64,000 nt of DNA from Vibrio natriegens NBRC 15636 = ATCC 14048 = DSM 759 (lineage in GTDB: Bacteria > Pseudomonadota > Gammaproteobacteria > Enterobacterales > Vibrionaceae), in contig NZ_CP141822.1 of the NCBI RefSeq assembly GCF_035621455.1, forward strand, positions 744,001 through 808,000, given 5' to 3'. The notes beneath the pieces were generated by a model. That model had not been told where the DNA came from. It saw only the letters and a program-made list of their open reading frames with translations, and did no database searches. Positions 40,276-47,973 of the stretch are shown piece by piece; position 1 is the stretch's first letter, and every line of letters begins with the position of its first letter. The translations under genes were made by a program, and so were the position numbers.

Positions 40276-41958
40276 ATGAAGCAGCGTCTGATGGTAAAAA
40301 CCGCCTTGAGTGCGGTCATTCTGGCTACTCTTGCCGGATGTGCAACCCAACCCGCCCATGAATGGAAAACAGATATCACTTACCGGTTAACGGTACTGCA
40401 TACTAACGATCACCATGGTCGTTTTTGGCAGAACAAATATGCAGAGTACGGTATGGCAGCACGTAAAACACTGATTGATGATTTACGTGAAGAGGTAGAA
40501 GCGGAGGGGGGAAGTCTTTTGCTTCTCTCTGGTGGTGATATTAACACGGGTGTTCCTGAGTCAGATTTACAAGATGCGGAACCTGACTTTAAAGGCATGA
40601 GCAAAATTGGCTATGATGCGATGGCACTCGGCAATCATGAGTTTGATAATCCGTTAGACGTTTTGTTTAAGCAGCAGGAATGGGCGACTTTCCCAATGTT
40701 GTCCGCCAATATCTATTCGAAAGAAACCGGTAAACGCATGTTCCAGCCTTATGCGATGTTCAATAAGCAAGGCATTAAGATCGCCGTTATTGGCCTGACA
40801 ACAGAAGATACTGCGAAGTTAGGTAACCCTGAATACATAGGTCAAGTGGACTTCCGTGATCCAAAAGAGGAAGCGAAAAAACTGATCGCTGAGCTGAAAA
40901 AGACCGAATATCCTGATTTGATCTTTGCTGTCACTCATATGGGACACTATGAAAACGGCAACCGTGGCATTAATGCGCCGGGTGATGTAGCGTTAGCGCG
41001 TTATTTAAGTGAAGGTGATTTGGACATGATTGTCGGCGGCCACTCGCAAGAGCCTGTTTGTATGGAAGGCCCAAACGTCATGAAGCAAAACTTCAAGCCG
41101 GGTGATGAGTGCCAGCCAGACCAACAAAACGGGACTTACATCGTTCAAGCCTATGAGTGGGGTAAGTATGTCGGTCGTGCAGATTACGAGTTTCGTAACG
41201 GTGAGCTTTCGATGGTGAGTTACGACCTTATTCCGGTCAACTTGAAGAAGAAAGTGGAAATTAATGGGCAATCAGAGCGCGTTCTGGTTGAAGATGAAAT
41301 TGCTCAGGATGAATCGATGCTGGAATTCCTGCGTCCGTATCAAGAGAAAGGTCAGGGCCAGCTAAACGTAAAAATTGCAGAGTCAAATGGCAAGCTGGAA
41401 GGCGATCGTGATGTGGTGCGATTTAAGCAAACCAATCTTGGCCGTCTGATTGCAACTGCTCATATGGAACGCGCCAAAGCAGACTTTGCGGTGATGAACT
41501 CGGGTGGTGTTCGCGATTCGATTGAGAAAGGGGACATTACCTATAAAGACGTCCTGACGGTTCAACCATTCGGCAATATGGTGACTTACGTAGACATGTC
41601 GGGCCAAGAAGTTCTGGACTATCTGAATGTTGTCGCGACCAAACCTGTTGACTCGGGCGCATACGCTCAGTTTGCAGGCATCGCTTTAACTATTGAAAAT
41701 GGCGAGGTGACCAACGTCTTTATTGGTGACCAACAGCTTCGTTTGGATGGCAACTATCGTTTTACCGTACCAAGTTATAACGCGGCGGGTGGTGATGGTT
41801 ATCCGAAAATTGATAACCATGCAGGCTACGTGAATACGGGCTTTACCGATGCTGAAGTATTAAAAGATTATCTCGAGTCTCACAGTCCGATCGATGTCAA
41901 CCGTTACGCACCTACCGGGCAAATCAAATACGCAACTGACAATGTTATTTATCAATAA
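40276..41958 (+). CDS. ushA: 5'-nucleotidase / UDP-sugar hydrolase lipoprotein (UshA/NutA type)
   Basis: Metallophosphoesterase that dephosphorylates extracellular nucleotides for salvage. Signal peptide with lipobox LAGC (Cys21), so it is a lipoprotein, unlike soluble E. coli UshA but like the chloride-dependent NutA of V. parahaemolyticus. Metal-site motifs HTNDHHGRFW, SGGDINTG, GNHEFDNP and GGHSQEP; C-terminal 5'-nucleotidase domain with NSGGVRDSI. The frame is open to 40150, but the ATG at 40276 has AAGG upstream and starts the signal peptide; 560 residues. ybaK follows, as in E. coli. Confidence 0.95.
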   Translation: MKQRLMVKTALSAVILATLAGCATQPAHEWKTDITYRLTVLHTNDHHGRFWQNKYAEYGMAARKTLIDDLREEVEAEGGSLLLLSGGDINTGVPESDLQDAEPDFKGMSKIGYDAMALGNHEFDNPLDVLFKQQEWATFPMLSANIYSKETGKRMFQPYAMFNKQGIKIAVIGLTTEDTAKLGNPEYIGQVDFRDPKEEAKKLIAELKKTEYPDLIFAVTHMGHYENGNRGINAPGDVALARYLSEGDLDMIVGGHSQEPVCMEGPNVMKQNFKPGDECQPDQQNGTYIVQAYEWGKYVGRADYEFRNGELSMVSYDLIPVNLKKKVEINGQSERVLVEDEIAQDESMLEFLRPYQEKGQGQLNVKIAESNGKLEGDRDVVRFKQTNLGRLIATAHMERAKADFAVMNSGGVRDSIEKGDITYKDVLTVQPFGNMVTYVDMSGQEVLDYLNVVATKPVDSGAYAQFAGIALTIENGEVTNVFIGDQQLRLDGNYRFTVPSYNAAGGDGYPKIDNHAGYVNTGFTDAEVLKDYLESHSPIDVNRYAPTGQIKYATDNVIYQ

Positions 41959-42009
41959 CGCCAGATAGCGAAAAAGCGATTGACTCAAAATCGCTGATAT
42001 CATTAACTA

Positions 42010-42045
42010 AAAACGCAGCTTCATTTATCGCAAGCTGCGTTTTTT
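42010..42045 (+). terminator. ushA terminator
   Basis: Stem AAAACGCAGCTT (42010-42021) with AAGCTGCGTTTT (42032-42043) and T run. A second small dyad (AGCGATT then AATCGCT) lies at about 41974-41994. Confidence 0.85.
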
Positions 42046-42066
42046 ATTTTGATAAGGAGAATCTTG

Positions 42067-42540
42067 ATGACTCCGGCCATTAATCTTGCGAAAAAGAAAA
42101 AAGTGCCACATACCATACATCAGTATGAACATGATCCAAGAGCCGATAGCTACGGCTTGGAAGCTGCTGAAGTATTGGGACAAGATCCAAAAAAAGTATT
42201 TAAAACCTTGCTGTTTTGTTTAAACGGCGAGCCTAGAAATCTTGCAGTAGCCATCATTCCTGTTGACCAGAAATTGAATCTTAAACTGGCAGCAAAAGCG
42301 GCAAAGGGAAAGAAGGCGGACATGGCAGACCCAGACATCGCTCAGAAAACAACGGGCTATGTGGTGGGCGGTATTAGCCCGCTTGGACAAAAGAAAGCGC
42401 TCCCCACTTTTTTACACGAAAGCGCCAAAGAGCAAGAAACCGTTTGTGTGAGTGCTGGTAAGCGTGGGTTGGAAATAGAGCTGGCCCCACAAGATTTGCT
42501 GACCTTAACTCGTGGTCAATTTGCACCTTTGTGTTTATAA
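42067..42540 (+). CDS. ybaK: Cys-tRNA(Pro)/Cys-tRNA(Cys) deacylase YbaK
   Basis: Trans-editing deacylase of the YbaK/EbsC family that hydrolyses Cys-tRNA-Pro mischarged by prolyl-tRNA synthetase. AAGGAG seven bases before the ATG at 42067 fixes the start (157 residues). The catalytic Lys is in DPKKVFKTLLF and the glycine loop is GYVVGGISPLG. A tRNA-Pro gene lies 2.4 kb downstream, perhaps by chance. Confidence 0.94.
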   Translation: MTPAINLAKKKKVPHTIHQYEHDPRADSYGLEAAEVLGQDPKKVFKTLLFCLNGEPRNLAVAIIPVDQKLNLKLAAKAAKGKKADMADPDIAQKTTGYVVGGISPLGQKKALPTFLHESAKEQETVCVSAGKRGLEIELAPQDLLTLTRGQFAPLCL

Positions 42541-42569
42541 GTGGCAACCTAAGAGTGACAGATAAATAA

Positions 42570-42591
42570 AAAGGACGCACTGGCGTCCTTT
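42570..42591. terminator. Shared terminator between ybaK and rluF
   Basis: Nine-base-pair stem AAAGGACGC (42570-42578) with GCGTCCTTT (42583-42591), loop ACTG, with A and T runs; it sits between two convergent genes. Confidence 0.85.
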
Positions 42592-42613
42592 CTGTTCTTC
42601 ATGCTGCAATAAA

Positions 42614-43690
42614 TTATTTTTTCAAGCTTAATGTATTGCCACTACGTTTTACTGGTTGAGATGGCTTAGTCGCGTTTGGATTGTCGTAACGCACTTTTTG
42701 TTTCGTCGGTTTACGATCGGAGTCCTGCGCTTTCGCTTTAAAGCTCTCTTTGTTTGGACGAGGGTTGTCATTGTCCGGACGGCGTCTTTGTTGGCCTTTC
42801 TTAGAGTTAGGTGCATGACGGAACTCATCGGCATTATTACCACGGAATGTACGTGGCTTTTGGTTACGACGAGCGGTTGAATCTTGGTTTTCGTCACGAC
42901 TGTCAAACAGTTTAGCGTCTGTTGCTTTTCGAATGTTACGCCCTTTAGAATCCACTTTAGAGGCTTCTTCAGTACCAACCGAACCATCACACATCGCCAT
43001 GATTTCAGCGACTTCCGCATCTGTCAGGTAACGCCATTTACCGTTCGGAATACCATCTAGGGAGATATTCATAATACGCACGCGACGTAGTTTGTATACC
43101 TCATAACCCAGAGCTTCACACATACGGCGGATCTGACGGTTCAAACCCTGAGTCAGCACAATTCGGAACGAGAACTTGGTTTCTTTGGTCACTTTACAAG
43201 GAAGCGTTACCGTATCGAGGATTTTCACACCGCTCGACATCTGTTTAAGAAACTCGCCAGTGATTGGTTTATCGACGCGCACCACGTACTCTTTTTCGTG
43301 GTTGTTACCTGCACGAAGAATTTTGTTAACGATGTCACCGTCGTTCGTCAAAAAGATCAGACCGTCAGACGGTTTATCTAGGCGACCAATAGGGAAAATG
43401 CGTTTTTTATGTCCAATAAAGTCGACAATGTTGCCCGGTACATCACGTTCTGTAGTACAGGTAATGCCGGTCGGTTTGTTTAACGCGATATAAACAGGTT
43501 TCTCTTTTGCAGCGACAGGTTTGCCATCGACACAAACATCATCACCTGGTAAGACTTTTGACCCCATTTCTGGCTGTTTACCATTAATTGTGACACGACC
43601 TTGCTCGATCAGTCTGTCGGCCTCTCGGCGTGAACAAAAGCCTGTTTCACTAATAAACTTATTTAAGCGTTTTGAATTATCTTGTGACAT
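42614..43690 (-). CDS. rluF: 23S rRNA pseudouridine synthase RluF (RsuA/RluB/E/F family)
   Basis: Pseudouridine synthase, for RluF at position 2604 of 23S rRNA. N-terminal S4 RNA-binding domain (residues 8-55), then the catalytic domain with the active Asp in [18 protein letters not shown] and the [18 protein letters not shown] motif. About 105 extra residues at the C-terminus (from about 250) are basic, low in hydrophobics and probably disordered; E. coli RluF has a shorter basic tail. The subfamily call (F rather than B or E) is from the [10 protein letters not shown] variant and overall fit. Confidence 0.88.
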   Translation of the reverse strand: MSQDNSKRLNKFISETGFCSRREADRLIEQGRVTINGKQPEMGSKVLPGDDVCVDGKPVAAKEKPVYIALNKPTGITCTTERDVPGNIVDFIGHKKRIFPIGRLDKPSDGLIFLTNDGDIVNKILRAGNNHEKEYVVRVDKPITGEFLKQMSSGVKILDTVTLPCKVTKETKFSFRIVLTQGLNRQIRRMCEALGYEVYKLRRVRIMNISLDGIPNGKWRYLTDAEVAEIMAMCDGSVGTEEASKVDSKGRNIRKATDAKLFDSRDENQDSTARRNQKPRTFRGNNADEFRHAPNSKKGQQRRRPDNDNPRPNKESFKAKAQDSDRKPTKQKVRYDNPNATKPSQPVKRSGNTLSLKK

Positions 43691-43790
43691 GTTGTACTCC
43701 TAACGTTTCACAACGGCGGTGAATAAAGTATCCCAGCTAATGCTAGCGAAGGGGAAAATAAGGTCGGGCATTCTAGCACCGACAAGAAAC

Positions 43791-44372
43791 TTAGCCTAAC
43801 CGTTTTTGATGGCGTTCTCGGTTTTCCAGCTTCTTATCTGCGCTCTTTCTTAACAATACGTAAACGGCTCCGCTACCACCGTGAAAGCGCTGCGCACTGT
43901 GAACACACTGCACTTCTTTAATTTGCTGTAGCCAACTGCTGACGAAGCTCTTCATTAACGCTGGTGGATTAGACCGTTCACCTCGACCATGAACAATGAC
44001 AACCGTGCGGATGTCCATTGATATACATTGTTTCAGGAATTTTACGACTTCATCACGTGCTTCTTTCAGAGTTTTTCTGTGCAAGTCTAAACGTGCCTGA
44101 ATCGGGTACTTGCCTAAGCGTAGTTTGCGGTATACGCCGTCTTGCACACCATCACGTTTGAACTCGACAAAGTCGTCGGGCTTGAGCATTTCTGCATGTT
44201 CGAGAGAGAGATACTCTGGGTCGTCCTCTGTTAACCATATAGCCGCTTCTCGCTTAGCAAGGTGTGCATCGGTTACTTGGTGAACTTTCTTGTGCTCTGC
44301 GGTGTCTTGAGTGATTGGCTTTACATCACCCATCATTTGTTGGAACAACTCAAAATCGTCATCGTGAGACAT
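43791..44372 (-). CDS. smrA: Smr-domain endonuclease, SmrA type
   Basis: 193 residues; an N-terminal helical region with the conserved AIWLTEDDPEYLSLEH segment and a C-terminal Smr domain with LDLHRKTLKEA and the HGRGE motif, the marks of the MutS2-type Smr nuclease fold. SmrA of E. coli nicks DNA in vitro; the cellular role is unclear. A 100-base gap separates it from rluF. Confidence 0.88.
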   Translation of the reverse strand: MSHDDDFELFQQMMGDVKPITQDTAEHKKVHQVTDAHLAKREAAIWLTEDDPEYLSLEHAEMLKPDDFVEFKRDGVQDGVYRKLRLGKYPIQARLDLHRKTLKEARDEVVKFLKQCISMDIRTVVIVHGRGERSNPPALMKSFVSSWLQQIKEVQCVHSAQRFHGGSGAVYVLLRKSADKKLENRERHQKRLG

Positions 44373-44503
44373 AGTGGCGATCTCATAAAGAACAGGATAG
44401 GTACAGGTGATTATATCAATGAGATGAGGGAAAAGATCAATAAAAAACCGGAGTAGGCAAGTAACCGACTCCGGTGCAAAGCGTTTATAGGGCTAAGCGA
44501 GAT

Positions 44504-44644
44504 CTAGTGAGGAGATTTATCGTTCATGATCTTGTACATGAAGAAACCGCCATAAAACAACATTAGACCGATCGCTCCGAAGATTACTATCATCGATGAT
44601 AGACCTACTGCATTACCAAATAGGAGATCAAGCCAAAAGTCCAT
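44504..44644 (-). CDS. DUF3149-family small membrane protein
   Basis: A 46-residue protein with one long hydrophobic helix (about residues 12-37) and a charged C-terminus KIMNDKSPH. GGAGG six bases before the ATG at 44644 decides the start; the frame extends to 44704 without support. The starting sequence MDFWLDLLFGNAVG matches my memory of the DUF3149 family of small gammaproteobacterial membrane proteins; function unknown. An FNR-like dyad lies about 60 bases upstream. Confidence 0.82.
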   Translation of the reverse strand: MDFWLDLLFGNAVGLSSMIVIFGAIGLMLFYGGFFMYKIMNDKSPH

Positions 44645-44703
44645 ATGTTTCCTCCAAGATATTCCCGATAGACACAAATTAATTGTTGGTGTTTTTTCGC
44701 ACA

Positions 44704-44717
44704 CTGATCTGGATCAA
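44704..44717 (-). promoter_or_regulatory. FNR-like dyad upstream of the DUF3149 gene
   Basis: On minus the sequence reads TTGATCCAGATCAG, nine of ten matches to TTGAT-N4-ATCAA. It is 60-73 bases before the DUF3149 start codon, a position that suits a class II activator or repressor site. It also lies 120 bases upstream of the tRNA-Pro promoter. Confidence 0.5.
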
Positions 44718-44835
44718 TTATGTTGCTGAGGTTAATAAACTGTATTTTATTGTGGGTTGTCAGTCACATTTTGCGTGCTTGTGTTCAGTTATTCACCAAA
44801 CGGATTAAGACATTACGTTTTTTTAGAAAAAGCAC

Positions 44836-44863
44836 TTGCGTCTCGGATCAGAATCCGTAATAT
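44836..44863 (+). promoter_or_regulatory. Probable tRNA-Pro promoter
   Basis: -35 TTGCGT (44836-44841), a 16-base spacer and -10 TAATAT (44858-44863), 40 bases before the mature tRNA 5' end. An AT-rich stretch precedes it. Confidence 0.6.
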
Positions 44864-44903
44864 ACCACCTCGTTGACGGGGACAAGTCCTCAGTTAAACA
44901 TCT

Positions 44904-44980
<77 letters not shown>

Positions 44981-44987
44981 CATTAAG

Positions 44988-45013
44988 AAAGCCTGCTTTT
45001 AAAGCAGGCTTTC
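44988..45013 (+). terminator. tRNA-Pro terminator
   Basis: Stem AAAGCCTGCTTT (44988-44999) with AAAGCAGGCTTT (45001-45012), followed by CGTCGTTTT. Confidence 0.8.
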
Positions 45014-45040
45014 GTCGTTTTAGAGTTCATAAAATTCATA

Positions 45041-45141
45041 CTAACGGATTCGAACCAAAGCGGGGGTTCGCCTGAAGTTAGAATATGGCTCTTCACCGAC
45101 CACTTTCTAAAAAAGGCTCTTTAGAAATATAGAGCTTTTTT
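45041..45141 (+). pseudogene. tRNA-Pro remnant 1: 3' tail with replaced T-arm, plus terminator
   Basis: The T-arm segment CGGGGGTTCG (45061-45070) is followed by 18 unrelated bases and then CTCTTCACCGACCA (45089-45102), the exact last 14 bases of the tRNA-Pro gene at 44904. The 5' part and anticodon arm are absent. Upstream, CTAAC (45041) and CGAACC (45051) pair with GTTAG (45077) and GGTTCG (45065) to form a new hairpin. A terminator-like hairpin follows: AAAAAAGGCTCT (45109-45120) with AGAGCTTTTTT (45131-45141). It cannot make a tRNA. Confidence 0.75.
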
Positions 45142-45163
45142 GCATCTATAGTATGCATTATCT

Positions 45164-45253
45164 GAGGGTCGGGGTCTGGAAGCCCAGCCGCGTCGAATCC
45201 CTCTTCACCGACCATATTAAAAGAAGCCGCAGCAGAAATGTTGCGGCTTTTTG
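45164..45253 (+). pseudogene. tRNA-Pro remnant 2: 3' tail with inserted bases, plus terminator
   Basis: GAGGGTCGGGG (45164-45174) matches the variable loop and T-stem of the intact tRNA-Pro, then 18 foreign bases replace the T-loop start, then bases 45193-45214 match the last 22 bases of the tRNA exactly through CCA. A hairpin AAGCCGCA (45224-45231) with TGCGGCTT (45242-45249) and T run follows; it can also terminate the convergent TraB gene. No acceptor 5' strand or anticodon arm is present. Confidence 0.78.
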
Positions 45254-45270
45254 CATTGAGCTTACTGTAT

Positions 45271-46152
45271 CTACATCTGTTGGATATTGCACTTTGCTTT
45301 GCGTGTATTACCAAGCGGTGTAATTTCAAAACCTCGCTCGGCCAGCAAATCAATTAGGTTATCTTTACCGACGAGATGCAGGCTACCAACAACAACGGTA
45401 TAGCGGCCTTGCTTTTGCGGGAGTATGCTGCCGATGTCGAGCTTTTCTGCCCAGTCTTTATTACGTGCATACAAAAAGGCCTCATTGAACTCTTCTGTTG
45501 CTTTGTCAGTTAAAGAGGCTTCTTCCAACATGCTACCATCGCCACTTTTCCAGCTTTCAATCAGGCATTCGACGAGTTCTTCTCCTGCTTCATATTCATT
45601 GATGGATGACAGCAGCATTTCTTTACCTTCATCAGGCTGACCAGTAATTAAATCGATTTGAAACTGTACGGTTTCGAGTGAAATGACAGGAATGCCGTTT
45701 TTGTCGGCCAAGCCAATTAAGTGCATATCGACGCCTTCTGTTGAGACATACCCCAGTTTGTTCACTAAAGCGAGTTGGATGGTGAGAGCGGTATTCCATG
45801 GTGGGGCATTCAGCAGCTGAGTTTCTGGTATCTGCAAATCTTTTGCTATTTTGATCAGTTGTTGACGCTGCGTTTTGTTCAGTATCGTTTTGGTTCTCTT
45901 AGACACTGGCGGGTAAACAGCACCCTCATTACTTCTTACGTCCGCTTCAATGATCAGCCCCGAACTTTCGCTAAGGTGTTCCAGTAGGTTTTTAGGCAAG
46001 GGATACATGGTTTTATCCCCCACATGTACTGAGCCGATAATCATATATTCTGTCTCGCCTTTTTTGGCTAACCAATGTTGTGGCTCAGCGCTGGACGAAA
46101 AGGAAGTAAAAAGAACGAAAAACGATGATACAAAGGTCATTATGCGGAACAT
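45271..46152 (-). CDS. TraB/GumN-family protein (YbaP-like)
   Basis: 293-residue secreted protein: signal peptide from MFRIMTFVSSFF to SSSA (about residue 22), then the TraB/GumN domain with the two GxxH-type motifs IIGSVHVGD near the start and VVVGSLHLVGKDNL near the end, which in this family are thought to bind metal in a Tiki-like protease fold. Start: GAGG eight bases before the ATG at 46152; the frame continues to 46218 without support. In E. coli the family member ybaP lies between ybaK and copA, the same neighbourhood as here. Substrate unknown. Confidence 0.85.
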   Translation of the reverse strand: MFRIMTFVSSFFVLFTSFSSSAEPQHWLAKKGETEYMIIGSVHVGDKTMYPLPKNLLEHLSESSGLIIEADVRSNEGAVYPPVSKRTKTILNKTQRQQLIKIAKDLQIPETQLLNAPPWNTALTIQLALVNKLGYVSTEGVDMHLIGLADKNGIPVISLETVQFQIDLITGQPDEGKEMLLSSINEYEAGEELVECLIESWKSGDGSMLEEASLTDKATEEFNEAFLYARNKDWAEKLDIGSILPQKQGRYTVVVGSLHLVGKDNLIDLLAERGFEITPLGNTRKAKCNIQQM

Positions 46153-46737
46153 ATTATTATCCTCGAACTGAATCCCGGATAACATTTTGTATCCAGCATC
46201 TTGAAAGCGCATCTGCACATCACTTTATACCGAAACTAGAGCAAGATGCCATATTGAGCATAGAACACGTTTTCAATAACTCGTGTGTATACGAGCCGTT
46301 TAATAGGGGGCAGATAGAATTGTCACGATAAACTCACCATTTTGCGACGTGCTATTTATTTTTATGCGTAAATTAAGTGTGATCGAAATCTAATTATTTC
46401 GCTCTGATAAAAAAGATTGGAGTGAAAGTTTAAATTAATAATGTGATCTTAATTGGTAAATCGTTCTGATTTATGTAGTTTGTTGTGATGTAGGTCGGAT
46501 ATGGATTTTTTGAAAGATTTTTCAGTCCAGTTGTAATTGACTGTATTTTATGGGTTTTATTTATTGTCTGGTTTCCCGTTTTGAACATGATCACCTTTTT
46601 AAAGGATTTATTTTTCATCAAAAATTAATTGTTTCAGTATTGCCTCCGCCCACTAAGGCAGATTCCAAATTTTGTTATGTAAAGGAACCTACGAGTCTGG
46701 AACCATCACATAACGTGAATAAATAAAGGCAGTAATT
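46153..46737. other. AT-rich 585-base intergenic region before the KdgM-like porin
   Basis: Divergent control region of the TraB and porin genes. TGTGATC half-sites resembling CRP or similar occur near 46379 and 46443. The porin leader holds an inverted repeat GTTATGT (46674-46680) and ACATAAC (46708-46714) enclosing two GGAACC direct repeats (46684 and 46699). No coding frame is convincing; a small RNA cannot be excluded. Confidence 0.4.
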
Positions 46738-47430
46738 ATGAAATACATTTTTGCACTGAGTGCTCTTTCTCTCGCTTTCGCGTCTAGCGCATTTGCTGGT
46801 TCTTCTTACGTAACAGGTAACGTTCAATTTCACGATGATGGCCGAATTCACGGCTCGGACGTGACTTCTACACTCGAAGCTGGTCATACTTTCGATAATT
46901 CATTTGGTGGCTTTACGGTTTACACTGAGTTTGATGGTATTCAACTTGGCAAACTAGAAAGTAAAAATGGTGGCGCAGGGAACATAACACCTTACATTAC
47001 GGTAGGGGGTGAGCAGTCATTTAACATCACTGATCGTCTTTGGGTTGCAGCAGGTTACCAACACTTGTTCTCAGCGGGCGAAAACATTCAATACCGTCCA
47101 CTGGTGAAAATTGGTTATAACTTCGATAACGGCATTTCTCTGAGCAACCGCACGCGTGCACACATTGATGCAACAGACGCAGATGCAGATACGGACTACC
47201 GCATGGATAACCGCATCGGTTACGTGATGAATGAAGATGTGACGCTAAGCTACAACAATGTATACATGATTGATGCCGATACAATGGACCACGAGTTCCG
47301 TGCGACATGGACTCGTAAAGGTGTTCAACCATACTTTGAACTTCGCTCTCAGGCTCATGGCGCAGAAAATGCGAATGGAGACAGCCTAGTGAACAACGCC
47401 TTTGTATTTGGTGCTTCTTACGGTTTCTAA
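46738..47430 (+). CDS. Small outer-membrane beta-barrel porin, KdgM-like
   Basis: 230 residues: signal peptide ending SSAFA (cleavage near residue 20), then alternating amphipathic strands rich in Gly, Tyr, Asn and Asp without long hydrophobic helices, and a terminal Phe (ASYGF) as in most outer-membrane barrels. The size suits a 12-strand barrel of the KdgM/NanC oligosaccharide porin group, my best guess at the family. No sugar genes flank it, so the substrate is unknown. AAAGG lies before the ATG. A terminator follows. Confidence 0.65.
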   Translation: MKYIFALSALSLAFASSAFAGSSYVTGNVQFHDDGRIHGSDVTSTLEAGHTFDNSFGGFTVYTEFDGIQLGKLESKNGGAGNITPYITVGGEQSFNITDRLWVAAGYQHLFSAGENIQYRPLVKIGYNFDNGISLSNRTRAHIDATDADADTDYRMDNRIGYVMNEDVTLSYNNVYMIDADTMDHEFRATWTRKGVQPYFELRSQAHGAENANGDSLVNNAFVFGASYGF

Positions 47431-47466
47431 CGATTTCGTCTTAATTGTCCATTAAGTTGCTAAGAA

Positions 47467-47504
47467 AAAGCCCAGCATCTGTTTTAAGAGCTGGGCTTTA
47501 TTTT
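47467..47504. terminator. Shared terminator after the porin and the DUF411 gene
   Basis: Ten-base-pair stem AAAGCCCAGC (47467-47476) with GCTGGGCTTT (47490-47499) between two convergent genes, AT-rich on both flanks; the far end overlaps the DUF411 stop region. Confidence 0.75.
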
Positions 47505-47952
47505 ATTTGTCGTTACCTTTGTGGTGACTAAAGGCCGAAACCTGTCCTTGTTCATTGAAAGCGTAAACGGTGTAACTGTCCTTTTTATCGCCATACTCCA
47601 TACCTGGGGAGCCTACTGGCATTCCAGGAACCGTCAGACCTTTCGCATTCTTCGGTGGGTTTTCCAAGAAGGCTTTAATATCGGCTGCTGGCACGTGTCC
47701 TTCAAACAGATAACCGTTTATTTCTGCCGTATGGCAAGAGTAGAGCTGTTGGTTTTTCATGCCTAATTCGCGTTTGATGGCATTCATATCATCATGCAGT
47801 TTTTCTTCGACCGTAAAGCCGTTCTCTTCCATGTGTTTTGTCCAGTCACCACAACAGCCACAATATGGCGACTTGTGGTTAATGACATCGGCTGCCAATA
47901 CATTGGCGGATACGGTCGCAAGCATTGCAAAAGTTACAAGTTTCAATTTCAT
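47503..47952 (-). CDS. DUF411 metal-binding periplasmic protein
   Basis: 149 residues: signal peptide ending VLAA (about residue 21) followed by the family motif YCGCCGDWTKHM, a Cys-rich thioredoxin-like site, a further Cys-His (YSCHTAEINGYLFEGHVP) and a Met-rich turn GMPVGSPGM near the C-terminus. DUF411 proteins are repeatedly linked to copper and silver resistance. It begins 21 bases after the copA stop, so it probably shares the CueR-type promoter at 50727-50757 and acts as a periplasmic copper chaperone or sensor; the biochemical role is not proven. Confidence 0.88.
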   Translation of the reverse strand: MKLKLVTFAMLATVSANVLAADVINHKSPYCGCCGDWTKHMEENGFTVEEKLHDDMNAIKRELGMKNQQLYSCHTAEINGYLFEGHVPAADIKAFLENPPKNAKGLTVPGMPVGSPGMEYGDKKDSYTVYAFNEQGQVSAFSHHKGNDK

Positions 47953-47973
47953 AATACCCTCAGAAAGAAGTCG

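Noticed and set aside
45061..45214. Two further tRNA-Pro genes after 44980
   Set aside because: Both lack the 5' acceptor strand, D-arm and anticodon arm, and the T-arm is replaced; only 3' tails remain, so they are listed as remnants.
46430..46621. 63-codon minus-strand frame in the AT-rich region before the porin gene
   Set aside because: Composition is simply AT-rich (Asn, Lys, Ile, Thr), there is no Shine-Dalgarno sequence, and it runs against the downstream gene.
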